Assembly: GCA_964458265.1 (NCBI GenBank)
Contig: CAYWIF010000005.1
Location: forward strand, 1 to 64,000
DNA length: 64,000 nucleotides
From: JAGVSR01 sp964458265
GTDB taxonomy: Bacteria; Pseudomonadota; Alphaproteobacteria; Rhizobiales; Hyphomicrobiaceae
Direction: 5' to 3'
Both the position numbers and the translations under genes were made by a program. Positions 16,876-25,089 of this stretch are shown piece after piece (within the stretch, counting starts at the first letter, position 1; each line of letters opens with the position of its first letter). The notes beneath the pieces are model-generated. The model worked only from the letters and a program-made list of their open reading frames with translations, was not told the DNA's origin and searched no databases.

Positions 16876-17910
16876 ATGAACAAGACTGCGCCATCCACAG
16901 TTGTGGCCGGTACGTCACCGCGCTCACCGGCGCGGACCAGCGGTCCTTCGATCGGTCTTGCACTGGGCGGTGGCGGCGCGCGGGGCCTCGCCCACGTCGT
17001 CATGCTCGAAGCCTTCGACGAATTGGGGCTGCGGCCCAAGGTGATGGCAGGCACCTCGATAGGCGCCGTCATCGGCGCAGCCTATGCGTCGGGGATGTCG
17101 GCACGCGAAATTCGCGCTCAGATGCAGGAAGTGCTCTCGACGCGCTTCGAACTCGCGCGCGATCTCTTCGCTGCACGCGCCCGCACGTTGCCGCGCGTCT
17201 CGCGAATTTTTGCGCCGCTGAACGCACTCTTGTCGCCCGAAGCTCTGCTAGACCTGATCTATCCGGCCCGCGTAGCCCGCGACTTTGCGCATTTGGACAT
17301 CCCGCTCAAGATCGTCGCGACTGATTTCTACGCACTTGATGCGCGCGTGTTCGAAACCGGATCCCTGCGCAAAGCTGTTGCTGCCAGCATGGCGCTCCCG
17401 GCGATCTTCGAACCGATACTCGTCGACAATCGTGCCTATGTTGATGGCGGTCTCGTCAACCCGCTGCCCTATGAGCTTGTCCGCGACGATGCCGATGTGA
17501 CGATTGCCATCGACGTGTCCGGCGTTCCCGTTCCAGTACCCGACCGGGCCCACCCGACAGCGACGGAATCCCTTTTCGCGGCCTCCTTCATTTTCGAGCG
17601 CACCATCATCCGCGAAAAACTAAAAACGCAGCAGCCCGACATCCTCATCCAAGCAGGCACGAGCCACTTTCAACTCCTCGACATCTGGAAGCTTGACGAG
17701 ATCCTCAACGCCGCCGTCCCGGCGAAGGAAGAATTGAAAGTGAAGCTGGATCGCATCTTGGGTGCCGAAACCTTGCCTGTTGTCACGGACACCACGGCAG
17801 CGCTGCCGGCCGTTCGATCAGAGACGCCCCACGCGCTGGTTCAAGTCGAACGGCCGCGATTGCTGAGGCGTCTCAAATCGCTGAAGCGAACGCGCAACAA
17901 AGATCTCTAG
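16876..17910 (+). CDS. Patatin-like phospholipase (RssA/NTE family)
   Basis: A 344-residue protein with the oxyanion loop GGGGARGLAH (31-40), nucleophile motif GTSIG (Ser61) and the second dyad residue in YVDGGLVNPLP (Asp about 191). It is therefore an intact Ser-Asp dyad hydrolase, probably acting on membrane phospholipids or lysophospholipids. No signal peptide is visible; the first 24 residues are a Thr/Ser/Pro-rich tail. Its TAG stop shares the bases CTAG (17907-17910) with the stop of the convergent tadA. It follows the hprA terminator, so it is probably transcribed on its own. Confidence 0.9.
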   Translation: MNKTAPSTVVAGTSPRSPARTSGPSIGLALGGGGARGLAHVVMLEAFDELGLRPKVMAGTSIGAVIGAAYASGMSAREIRAQMQEVLSTRFELARDLFAARARTLPRVSRIFAPLNALLSPEALLDLIYPARVARDFAHLDIPLKIVATDFYALDARVFETGSLRKAVAASMALPAIFEPILVDNRAYVDGGLVNPLPYELVRDDADVTIAIDVSGVPVPVPDRAHPTATESLFAASFIFERTIIREKLKTQQPDILIQAGTSHFQLLDIWKLDEILNAAVPAKEELKVKLDRILGAETLPVVTDTTAALPAVRSETPHALVQVERPRLLRRLKSLKRTRNKDL

Positions 17911-18368
17911 CCGCGCCGATCCGCAAAAAAACTCTTGAGGATCGCGCCGGCTTCATCTTCGCCTAGCCCAGGATAGAGTTCGGGAACATGGTGGCATGTT
18001 GGCTGCGAGAACACCCGCGCGCCATGTTCGACGCCGCCACCCTTCGGGTCTGCCGCGCCGTAGTAGAGGCGCCGGATACGGGCAAATGAAATCGCCGCCG
18101 CACACATGGCGCAGGGTTCCAGCGTGACAAAGAGTTCGTGACCCGGCAAACGTTCGCTGCCGAGCCCGTGGCACGCCTCGCGGATCGCGAGAACTTCGGC
18201 ATGCGCCGTCGGGTCAGAGAGTTCCCGTGTGCGGTTTCCCGCCACGGCTAGAACGTGGCCCTCCGGCGAAACGATGACGGCGCCGACCGGCACCTCGCCC
18301 CGGCCTGCGGCGAGCCGCGCTTCCTGCAGCGCGAGTTCCATGTGGCCGGGTTTCACAGGCGATGTCAT
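17907..18368 (-). CDS. tadA: tRNA-specific adenosine deaminase
   Basis: The 153-residue protein has the zinc/catalytic motif HAEVLAIREA and the second zinc motif PCAMCAAAI of the cytidine/deoxycytidylate deaminase fold, in the arrangement of TadA. It converts A34 to inosine in tRNA-Arg. ATG 18368 is preceded by GGAAG. A longer upstream in-frame extension runs into the divergent pseudouridine synthase gene and is rejected. It diverges from that gene with a 50-bp shared spacer. Confidence 0.92.
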   Translation of the reverse strand: MTSPVKPGHMELALQEARLAAGRGEVPVGAVIVSPEGHVLAVAGNRTRELSDPTAHAEVLAIREACHGLGSERLPGHELFVTLEPCAMCAAAISFARIRRLYYGAADPKGGGVEHGARVFSQPTCHHVPELYPGLGEDEAGAILKSFFADRRG

Positions 18369-18418
18369 AAGGGCTTCCGAACAGGCGATTTTCCAACACA
18401 CCAGAGAGCCGGCATCTG

Positions 18419-19483
18419 ATGCGCAAACGCTATTCCGGTCAACGTCCCACCCGCGGTGGAGGCAAAGAACCGGGTCGTACCGATAGCCGGCCCGAAAGTC
18501 GTGGCAAAGTTCGGTCAAGCGCGCCGGAAAGTGAACGCGGCGAGCTGCTCGAACGGCCGGCGAAGTCTCGTCCATCGGGCGCCCGTTCGGCCAAATCTCG
18601 CCCGGCCGGCACGCTTCCGTCCGGGGCTCGGCCAGGTGGCGCACCAAAGCAGCCGGCGGCCGCACCCCTTAGCGAACCGATGCGTATCGCCAAGGCCATG
18701 GCACGCGCCGGCCTTTGCTCGCGCCGCGAAGCCGAGCGCTGGATCGACGAAGGCCGCGTCTCGGTCAACGGCAAGATTTTGGGCACGCCGGCCTGCGAAG
18801 TCGGCCCCGCCGACACGATCTTGGTCGATGGCCGGCCGCTGCCGGCAGCAGAACCTGTTCGCCTTTGGCGCTATCATAAAATGAAAGGTCTGGTCACATC
18901 CCACCAGGACCCGGAAGGACGGCCAACAGTCTTCGCCAAATTACCGCCGGAGATGCCCCGCGTCATTTCCATCGGACGGCTCGACTACAACACGGAGGGG
19001 CTGCTGCTGCTGACCAACGATGGCGGATTGGCACGCCATCTCGAATTGCCGGCCACCGGCTGGCTTCGCCGCTACCGTGTCCGCGCGCGAGGCCGTGCGA
19101 CTCAGTCGGATCTCGATAAGCTGAAGGACGGCATCGAGATCGACGGCGTTCGCTACGGCGCAATCGAAGCAACGATCGATACCGTTCAGGGCGCCAACAT
19201 CTGGCTGACGGTCGGCATACGTGAGGGAAAAAATCGAGAAGTTCGCAAGGTCATGGCCGAACTTGGATTGGAAGTGTCCCGCCTGATCCGCATCTCGTTC
19301 GGGCCCTTCGAACTGGGCGACCTGGTGCCGGGCGCCGTCGAACAGGTTCGCCGCAAGCATTTGGCAGAGCAGCTTGGACCGGCAGTCGCCGGCGAGTTCG
19401 GGCTTACGGAAACGCCCGAGCAGCGCAAAGAACGCCACACACGTGGCCGGCAACGCAGCTCGCCTGCCGGGGACGAGACGTGA
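18419..19483 (+). CDS. rRNA pseudouridine synthase (RluB/RsuA family)
   Basis: A 354-residue protein. Residues 1-85 are a low-complexity Arg/Ser/Pro/Ala-rich tail. An S4 RNA-binding domain follows (RIAKAMARAGLCSRREAERW), then the RsuA-type catalytic core with GRLDYNTEGLLLLTNDG, where the aspartate is catalytic, and the REGKNREVRKV motif. It modifies a uridine in ribosomal RNA, by family most likely in 23S. The basic tail may add RNA affinity. It is coupled to rsmD by a four-base overlap (GTGA at 19480). Confidence 0.92.
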   Translation: MRKRYSGQRPTRGGGKEPGRTDSRPESRGKVRSSAPESERGELLERPAKSRPSGARSAKSRPAGTLPSGARPGGAPKQPAAAPLSEPMRIAKAMARAGLCSRREAERWIDEGRVSVNGKILGTPACEVGPADTILVDGRPLPAAEPVRLWRYHKMKGLVTSHQDPEGRPTVFAKLPPEMPRVISIGRLDYNTEGLLLLTNDGGLARHLELPATGWLRRYRVRARGRATQSDLDKLKDGIEIDGVRYGAIEATIDTVQGANIWLTVGIREGKNREVRKVMAELGLEVSRLIRISFGPFELGDLVPGAVEQVRRKHLAEQLGPAVAGEFGLTETPEQRKERHTRGRQRSSPAGDET

Positions 19484-20043
19484 GGATCGTCGGCGGCAAG
19501 TTCCGTGGCCGCGCCATTGCGAGTCCTGAAAGCGGTGGCGTACGCCCGACATCCGATCGCGTACGCGAAAGCATTTTCAACATCCTTATGCACGGCATGG
19601 AGGATTTCGCGATCGACGGCATTCGCGTCATGGACTTGTTCGCCGGAACCGGAGCGCTGGGATTAGAAGCTCTTTCCCGCGGCGCCGCCTACTGTCTCTT
19701 CGTCGAGGACGGCGCCGAAAGCCGTGGCCTGATCCGCCAGAATATCGAGACGTTCGGCCTGACCGGCAACACGCGGATTTTCCGCCGCGATGCGACCGAC
19801 TTGGGCCCTGCCTCGCCGATGCAGCCATTTTCGCTCGCCTTCCTCGATCCGCCGTACGGCAGAGGTCTGGGCGAGCGGGCATTGGCTGCTCTTCGCGACG
19901 GCAAGTGGCTGACGCCGGGCGCAATCGCCGTGTGGGAAGAGCGCGGCACGAGTTTGCTGCCTTGGCCCGGAGGCTATGTTGAGATCGACCGCCGCACTTG
20001 GGGTGAAACGCAGGTTGGGTTTGGCCGCTTCCAACCGGACTGA
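19480..20043 (+). CDS. rsmD: 16S rRNA (guanine-966-N2)-methyltransferase
   Basis: A 187-residue Rossmann methyltransferase beginning MRIVGGKFRGR, with a VMDLFAGTGALGLEALSRGA SAM motif and the catalytic loop LDPPYGRG. This is the RsmD/YhhF arrangement. Start is GTG overlapping the stop of the pseudouridine synthase gene, so the two rRNA-modifying enzymes form an operon. Its TGA abuts the stop of the convergent bactofilin gene without a gap, and no terminator is visible between them. Confidence 0.93.
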   Translation: MRIVGGKFRGRAIASPESGGVRPTSDRVRESIFNILMHGMEDFAIDGIRVMDLFAGTGALGLEALSRGAAYCLFVEDGAESRGLIRQNIETFGLTGNTRIFRRDATDLGPASPMQPFSLAFLDPPYGRGLGERALAALRDGKWLTPGAIAVWEERGTSLLPWPGGYVEIDRRTWGETQVGFGRFQPD

Positions 20044-20445
20044 TCAGACAGCCCGCAAATCCCGCGCGACGGACACGGGGAACCGCGATACCGGCGCGCC
20101 GGCCCGGGCTTCGAGTGCCAAGAGTTCCTGCGGAAACGGCATCGTCGTCGTACGCAGCGCCTTGCCCATCAGCGACGCGTTCTCATGCAGAGAAAGCACA
20201 TGATGGTGCACGTCGCCCTCCACGAACGACCCCTCCATCAAATGCACCACGCCGGCGTGGACCGTGCCGACGATCTGGCCATAAACATAGAGTTCACGGG
20301 TGGTGATGTTGCCGCGAACATAGCCGTCGCGGCCGATCTCGAGACGCGAACAAAGAATGTCGCCCTCGAACCAAGTATCGAGTTCGACCCGGCCGGCGGC
20401 TACGAAATTGCCGCGCATCACGCTTGAGGTCGCGATTTTAAGCAT
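20044..20445 (-). CDS. Bactofilin-like polymer-forming protein
   Basis: A 133-residue protein with the repeated beta-helix pattern of bactofilins: GNFVAAGRVELDTWFEGDILCS, GYVRGNITTRELYVYGQIVGTV, MEGSFVEGDVHHHVLSL. Bactofilins form membrane-associated filaments that locate cell-wall or polysaccharide enzymes, often at poles or stalks. It lacks a long proline-rich N-terminal tail. A second bactofilin lies at 48654-49178. It is separated from mutL by 82 bp with no recognised signal. Confidence 0.8.
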   Translation of the reverse strand: MLKIATSSVMRGNFVAAGRVELDTWFEGDILCSRLEIGRDGYVRGNITTRELYVYGQIVGTVHAGVVHLMEGSFVEGDVHHHVLSLHENASLMGKALRTTTMPFPQELLALEARAGAPVSRFPVSVARDLRAV

Positions 20446-20527
20446 GGAACCAACGCAAGACTATGGGCGCCCACCCGACACCTACTAAGTGCACATCCGT
20501 GGTCGAATTTTGACGAAATCGTTATGC

Positions 20528-22300
20528 TCAGCGACGCCCGAACAACCGTTCGATGTCGGCTAGCTTCAACTCGACATAGGTCGGGCGCCCGTGATTGCAC
20601 TGGCCCGAATAGGGCGTCGCCTCCATGTCGCGCAACAAGGCATTCATCTCGTCAGGAGCCAGTCGCCGCCCTGCGCGTACGCTGCCATGGCAAGCCATGC
20701 GCGAGCAGATACTCTCAAGCCGGTCGCGCAGCGCATTTGCCTCGCCATCCGCCAGAAGCTCAAAAGCGAGATCTTTGACCAGTCCCTCGATATCGGTGTC
20801 GCCGAGCAGGGCCGGAACTTCGCGTACGGCCACGGCGCCGTGTCCAAACGCTTCGAGCACGAGTCCAAGCTCCGCAAGTTCCGCCTCGCGCTCGGTCAGC
20901 GCTTCGGCCTGTTGATCTCCAACAGTGACGATGGCGGGAATGAGCAGTCCTTGCCGAGCGACGCCGCCACGCGACAGCATTGCCTTCATGCGCTCGTAGA
21001 CCAGCCTCTCGTGCGCGGCGTGCTGATCGACGATGATGACTGACGTGCGGGTCTGCGCGACAATATAAGTCTCGTGAAGCTGTGCGCGCGCCGCGCCGAG
21101 CGGCCGGTCGAGGAGATCCGGAGCGGCCGCTTCCGAACCCGCACGCGCATCCGCCGTGGGTTCAGCGAATGCAACGAAGGGTGCTTGCAACGCCTCTGCC
21201 AGCCCCGGCGCCATGAAGGTCTGCGCCCGCTCATAAGCACCGAGACTTGGCGAACGCGCCAACGTCTCCAAAGTCAGTCCCCCACCACGGGCGCTCGCGC
21301 GATGTCCGGCCCCCTCCAACGCATACTGGATAGCGCCGATCATCAACGACCGGATGCGCCCACCATCGCGAAACCGCACCTCGGCTTTTGTTGGATGCAC
21401 GTTCACGTCAACGTCGGCGGGATCGAGCGCGACAAACAGCGCGAGCAGCGGATGGCGGCCCTTCGGTATCAGATCGCCATAGGCCGCACGTACGGCACCG
21501 ATGAGCACCTTGTCGCGCACTGGCCGGCCGTTGACGAACAAGTACTGCTGACCTGCGTCGGGCCGGTGCAGCGTCGGCAAACCTACGAACCCGGACATCC
21601 CTACACCGTCCCGCTCGCCCGAAACCGGAAGCGCATCCGCCATGAAGTCAGCACCCATGATCCGGCCTAGCCGATGCAAGAGCCCGTCAGGAGAGCCGTC
21701 GCAGCGTGGCAGCCGCAGTCCTGTCCTCTCCCCCATGGTCAGTGAAAATCCAACCTCGGGATGAGCCATGGCAAGACGCTTCACCACCTCCGAAACGGCC
21801 ATGTTCTCCGCGCGCTCGGACTTCAGGAATTTCAGGCGGGCGGGCGTCGCCGAAAATAAGTCTCGCACCTCGACGCGCGTCCCGCCGTTGATCGCGGCTG
21901 GCTTCAAGCCGCCTTTCTCACCGCGCGCGACGGCGATCTCAAATCCATCGTGCGCGTTTGAAGGCCGGGACGCGAGCGACAGATGTGCCACCGAACCGAT
22001 GGACGGCAGCGCCTCGCCGCGAAAACCGAGGGTTCGAATATCGAACAGATCGCTTTCATTGAGTTTCGACGTGGCGTGCCGCTCCACGGCGAGCAGAAGA
22101 TCCTCCGGCGGCATGCCCGACCCATCGTCCGTGACGCGAATGAGCGACAAACCACCTCCCGCCGTCACCACATCGATCTCGCGGGCTCCCGCGTCGATGG
22201 CGTTTTCAACGAGTTCTTTTACGACGCTCGCGGGCCGCTCGATGACCTCACCGGCGGCGATCCGGTTGACGGTCTCAGCCGAAAGTTGACGGATGGTCAC
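20528..22300 (-). CDS. mutL: DNA mismatch repair protein MutL with endonuclease motif
   Basis: A 590-residue protein. The GHL ATPase N-terminus (IRQLSAETVNRIAAGEV, ELVENAIDAGA, DDGSGM, TLGFRGEAL) is followed by a linker and the C-terminal dimer domain. That domain contains DQHAAHERLVYE, which fits DQHA(X)2E(X)4E, and CNHGRPTY. These are the marks of nicking MutL proteins in organisms without MutH. GTG 22300 is chosen because AGGAGGAG lies just upstream; the frame is open for 17 more codons. It lies 78 bp downstream of pgi on the same strand. Confidence 0.95.
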   Translation of the reverse strand: MTIRQLSAETVNRIAAGEVIERPASVVKELVENAIDAGAREIDVVTAGGGLSLIRVTDDGSGMPPEDLLLAVERHATSKLNESDLFDIRTLGFRGEALPSIGSVAHLSLASRPSNAHDGFEIAVARGEKGGLKPAAINGGTRVEVRDLFSATPARLKFLKSERAENMAVSEVVKRLAMAHPEVGFSLTMGERTGLRLPRCDGSPDGLLHRLGRIMGADFMADALPVSGERDGVGMSGFVGLPTLHRPDAGQQYLFVNGRPVRDKVLIGAVRAAYGDLIPKGRHPLLALFVALDPADVDVNVHPTKAEVRFRDGGRIRSLMIGAIQYALEGAGHRASARGGGLTLETLARSPSLGAYERAQTFMAPGLAEALQAPFVAFAEPTADARAGSEAAAPDLLDRPLGAARAQLHETYIVAQTRTSVIIVDQHAAHERLVYERMKAMLSRGGVARQGLLIPAIVTVGDQQAEALTEREAELAELGLVLEAFGHGAVAVREVPALLGDTDIEGLVKDLAFELLADGEANALRDRLESICSRMACHGSVRAGRRLAPDEMNALLRDMEATPYSGQCNHGRPTYVELKLADIERLFGRR

Positions 22301-22378
22301 CTGCGAATCTCCTCCTGCGCCCTGATTAGCAGATAGGGGCCGCGAGAGCACCGGCGCAGGGTCTGCCGTAAACAGCCG

Positions 22379-23704
22379 TCAGGCGCCCAGACGCCGTTTT
22401 GTGAGGACTTTTGCCAGTTCCACGGCAGGCTGATCGAATGGATCGAGGCGCAATAGCTTCCCCGCGACGATCGTTTCCATCATGAAGTGCATCACGAGTG
22501 CGCCAGCCGTCGTCGCATCCAGCTTCTCGATGTCGATGGCGCGCACCGGGCGCCCAGCCTTGATCAGCGCATCTGCTACGGCAAGACCTTGTGCCTCGAC
22601 GATGTCGCCGACGTGCTTGCCACCCAGGTAGGCGAGGCCGGCCGTTTCCGTCATCTCTTTGTCCAGCAATGGACCCTTACCCTTGGGCGCGACGCGGACG
22701 AGCGTCGTGGCGATCTCGCGCGGGCCATCCATGAAAAGTTGCAATTGGCTGTGCTGATCGACAGGACCTATCGCCGGCACCGGCGTTGTGCCTTCGCCGC
22801 CTTTTCCAAGACTTTCCGCCCACAACTGCACGTACCAGTCAGCGAGCTTTCCCAGCCGATCAGCGTAGGGCATCAGAACCAGAGTTCGGACACCGCGATC
22901 CTTGGCCAAGCCAATCATAACCGCCGCCCCAGCCGCGAACGGGATCTCCGCGGCGGGAGCCGCTTCCAACATGGGCTTAAGGATCGACTTCGCGCCGTTG
23001 CGAGCCGCCCGGACATCCAGTCCTTGTGCCATAGCGGGCAACAGCCCCACGTTGGTCAAACATGAAAACCGGCCACCGATTCCCGTGTGGTGCTCAAGCA
23101 TGGGAATGCCAAGCGACTGGAACAGCGCGCGCAGTCCGTTGGATCTTCCGGGCTGATCCGGCTCGGTGATGCCCAGAAAGAGCGACGGTATTTGGCCGGC
23201 AAGCCCGGCCGCCTTCACCGCCGATAGGGTAGCAATAACCTGCGCCAAGGTTTCGACAGTTCCACCCGATTTCGATGTCACAACGAAACGCGTCGTGGCG
23301 AAGTCCGTCGCTTGGAGCAACGCTGCAAGCGTTTCCCCGTCGAGATTGTCATAGAAGGAGAGGTGCGGCTTGGATTGTGTGTTCGCAATGCCCCAGCCCG
23401 CGATATGCGCCAGCGTCTGGCCACCGAGACTTGAGCCCCCAGTTCCAAAAAAGATAATCGCTTTGGCGCCATCCGAGAGTCTTGCCAGAGCGGCTTCGGC
23501 AGCGTCGATGTCTGCCGTCTCCTCCACCAACTTTAGAAGTGGCAACGTCCCGCGCTCGTACTCGCCGCGCAGGCCTTCCAGTGCGACGTCAGCTTTTCTG
23601 TACCAACCCGCAAGCGAGACGCGCTTCAATCCATGATCGCCGATCGCAGGTTCGAGGCAACCGGAAATGTCTTGCCTGTATGCGAAGATTGCTGACAAAG
23701 GCAT
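22379..23704 (-). CDS. pgi: Glucose-6-phosphate isomerase
   Basis: A 441-residue phosphoglucose isomerase with the sugar-isomerase domain motifs FFGTGGSSLGGQTL and TSKSGGTVETL, a GRFSCLTNVGLLP segment, and GPVDQHSQLQLFMDG, which carries the catalytic histidine region. It interconverts glucose-6-phosphate and fructose-6-phosphate. At 441 residues it is the short form rather than the about 550-residue enterobacterial form. It can feed the sugar-nucleotide supply of the polysaccharide locus, but it is not linked to it. Confidence 0.93.
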   Translation of the reverse strand: MPLSAIFAYRQDISGCLEPAIGDHGLKRVSLAGWYRKADVALEGLRGEYERGTLPLLKLVEETADIDAAEAALARLSDGAKAIIFFGTGGSSLGGQTLAHIAGWGIANTQSKPHLSFYDNLDGETLAALLQATDFATTRFVVTSKSGGTVETLAQVIATLSAVKAAGLAGQIPSLFLGITEPDQPGRSNGLRALFQSLGIPMLEHHTGIGGRFSCLTNVGLLPAMAQGLDVRAARNGAKSILKPMLEAAPAAEIPFAAGAAVMIGLAKDRGVRTLVLMPYADRLGKLADWYVQLWAESLGKGGEGTTPVPAIGPVDQHSQLQLFMDGPREIATTLVRVAPKGKGPLLDKEMTETAGLAYLGGKHVGDIVEAQGLAVADALIKAGRPVRAIDIEKLDATTAGALVMHFMMETIVAGKLLRLDPFDQPAVELAKVLTKRRLGA

Positions 23705-23786
23705 CCCTCCCGATAAGCTGACCGGCCCGCTATGATCGCATTGCGGTAATGGGTTTTAACGCCGGAGCCAAGGGGACGAATACGCA

Positions 23787-23810
23787 CGAGCCGGCATTGC
23801 CGCCGGCTCG
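23787..23810. terminator. Strong hairpin between pgi and the small secreted protein gene
   Basis: The nine-base perfect stem CGAGCCGGC / GCCGGCTCG has a six-base loop and is followed on the plus strand only by TTTC. It lies downstream of the minus-strand gene at 23848 and may end that transcript or stabilise its 3' end. The T-tract is poor. Confidence 0.45.
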
Positions 23811-23847
23811 TTTCAAGACCAAAGCGCGAAAACTAGTACTGCCCGGC

Positions 23848-24108
23848 TTACCATCCGTACTTGCACCGGTGCCAGCGGCTGTACCACTTTGAGCTCCCGG
23901 TTTCATGGTAGCGGTCGAGCAGCCAGCCGCAGCCATAGCTGCGATACCCGTAGCCGAAGCCGGGGTAGCCGTCGCCGATGATCACCGTGAAACCACGCTT
24001 GTGCCTGAGCTTGTCCTTGGCCTCCGCTTCATCCGCGAACGACGTGGCGCCTAAGGCTGTAACCGTTGCAAGACCGGCCAGCGCAAGGCCGTGACGCGAT
24101 ATGCGCAT
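23848..24108 (-). CDS. Small secreted Gly/Tyr-rich protein
   Basis: An 86-residue protein with a signal peptide (LALAGLATVTALGATSFADEAEA) and a mature part rich in Gly, Tyr and Trp (GYPGFGYGYRSYGCGWLLDRY), with two cysteines. Such small proteins are common in Hyphomicrobiales envelopes; the function is unknown. ATG 24108 has GGAG eight bases upstream. Confidence 0.6.
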   Translation of the reverse strand: MRISRHGLALAGLATVTALGATSFADEAEAKDKLRHKRGFTVIIGDGYPGFGYGYRSYGCGWLLDRYHETGSSKWYSRWHRCKYGW

Positions 24109-24217
24109 GATGTCAGCTCCAATTTTTCTTGGTACGCGAAGCGCGCAGAAGAACGCGCTCCATGGAACGACAGTCGCATGGCTTCCTCAAATTCGCTGTT
24201 CCCAATGGAACATCAGG

Positions 24218-24895
24218 TCATGGGGACCGGACTGAGGCGTCGATAATGCGCAGGATATCGTCCGGCAACGTGCTGGCAGGAAGCAGAAGAAAGTCAGCCG
24301 AGTGGCCGAGTGCGAGTTCAAGCCGGCGGTGAAATGCCGTGCGATCGATCTCGATGGTGCCGAACTGCTTGAGATGTTCGGTCACGAACTGGGTGTCCAG
24401 CAACCGGAAGCCGCCATGGATTAGCCGCGCGGCCAGATAGACGAGCGCGATCTTGGAAGCGTCGCGCTCGTACGAAAACATGCTCTCCCCAAAGAAAGCC
24501 CCATCGAGCGCCACACCGTAAAGACCGCCGACCAGCCGGTCGCCGTTCCAAACCTCAACCGTATGGCAGTGTCCGAGCTTGAACAGTTCACGATAGAGCG
24601 AACGGATACGCGAATTGATCCACGTTGAATCCCGGCCCTCCCGCGCACGCGCGCACCCGTCGATGACGCCCTCGTAGTCGGTGTCGATCCGAACTTTAAG
24701 GTGCGTCGTGCGCAGTGTCCGCCGCATGCGCTTGGAAACGTGGACGGCGTCGAGAGGGAGCACGCCGCGGTTTTGCGGCTCGATCCAATGCAGGGCCGGA
24801 TCGTCGGCGCTTTCCGCCATAGGAAAGATGCCGCAGGCGTAGGCCTTCATCAGGACCTGCGGCGTGATCTCGATCAGGATGTCGTCGCGCGACAT
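24218..24895 (-). CDS. aat: Leucyl/phenylalanyl-tRNA-protein transferase
   Basis: A 225-residue GNAT-fold enzyme with LMKAYACGIFPMAE at the N-terminus, WIEPQNRGVLPL, the central VEVWNGDRLVGGLYGVALDGAFFGESMFS block and DTQFVTEHLKQFG, all diagnostic of Aat. It adds Leu or Phe to N-terminal Arg/Lys for N-end-rule degradation by ClpAP. It lies at the end of the aroQ-accB-accC run but after a terminator, so it may have its own promoter in the 194-bp spacer. Confidence 0.95.
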   Translation of the reverse strand: MSRDDILIEITPQVLMKAYACGIFPMAESADDPALHWIEPQNRGVLPLDAVHVSKRMRRTLRTTHLKVRIDTDYEGVIDGCARAREGRDSTWINSRIRSLYRELFKLGHCHTVEVWNGDRLVGGLYGVALDGAFFGESMFSYERDASKIALVYLAARLIHGGFRLLDTQFVTEHLKQFGTIEIDRTAFHRRLELALGHSADFLLLPASTLPDDILRIIDASVRSP

Positions 24896-25009
24896 CGGTT
24901 AGGGCGCCCTCGCTCATCACTGTGACGAGGTAAGTCTAGCGGCGTTTTTTGAGAATTGCGAGCCAGGTTCGGGCAGATGGCCGCACATTAATCCGCCACC
25001 AAATGCCGG

Positions 25010-25034
25010 AAAAAACGAGCGAACGGCCGTTCGC
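25010..25034 (-). terminator. Intrinsic terminator after accC
   Basis: On the minus strand the perfect 16-base palindrome GCGAACGGCCGTTCGC (25019-25034) is followed by TCGTTTTTT, 56 bp beyond the accC stop. The rest of the 24896-25089 spacer shows no gene. Confidence 0.75.
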
Positions 25035-25089
25035 GTCTCAATCCGCGAAATGAACCGCGTGTTGAAAAGCTTCTAACGCTGGCGACCTG

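Noticed and set aside
25019..25034. Palindrome GCGAACGGCCGTTCGC as a protein-binding operator
   Set aside because: It is directly followed by a T-run on the accC strand, so an intrinsic terminator explains it better.
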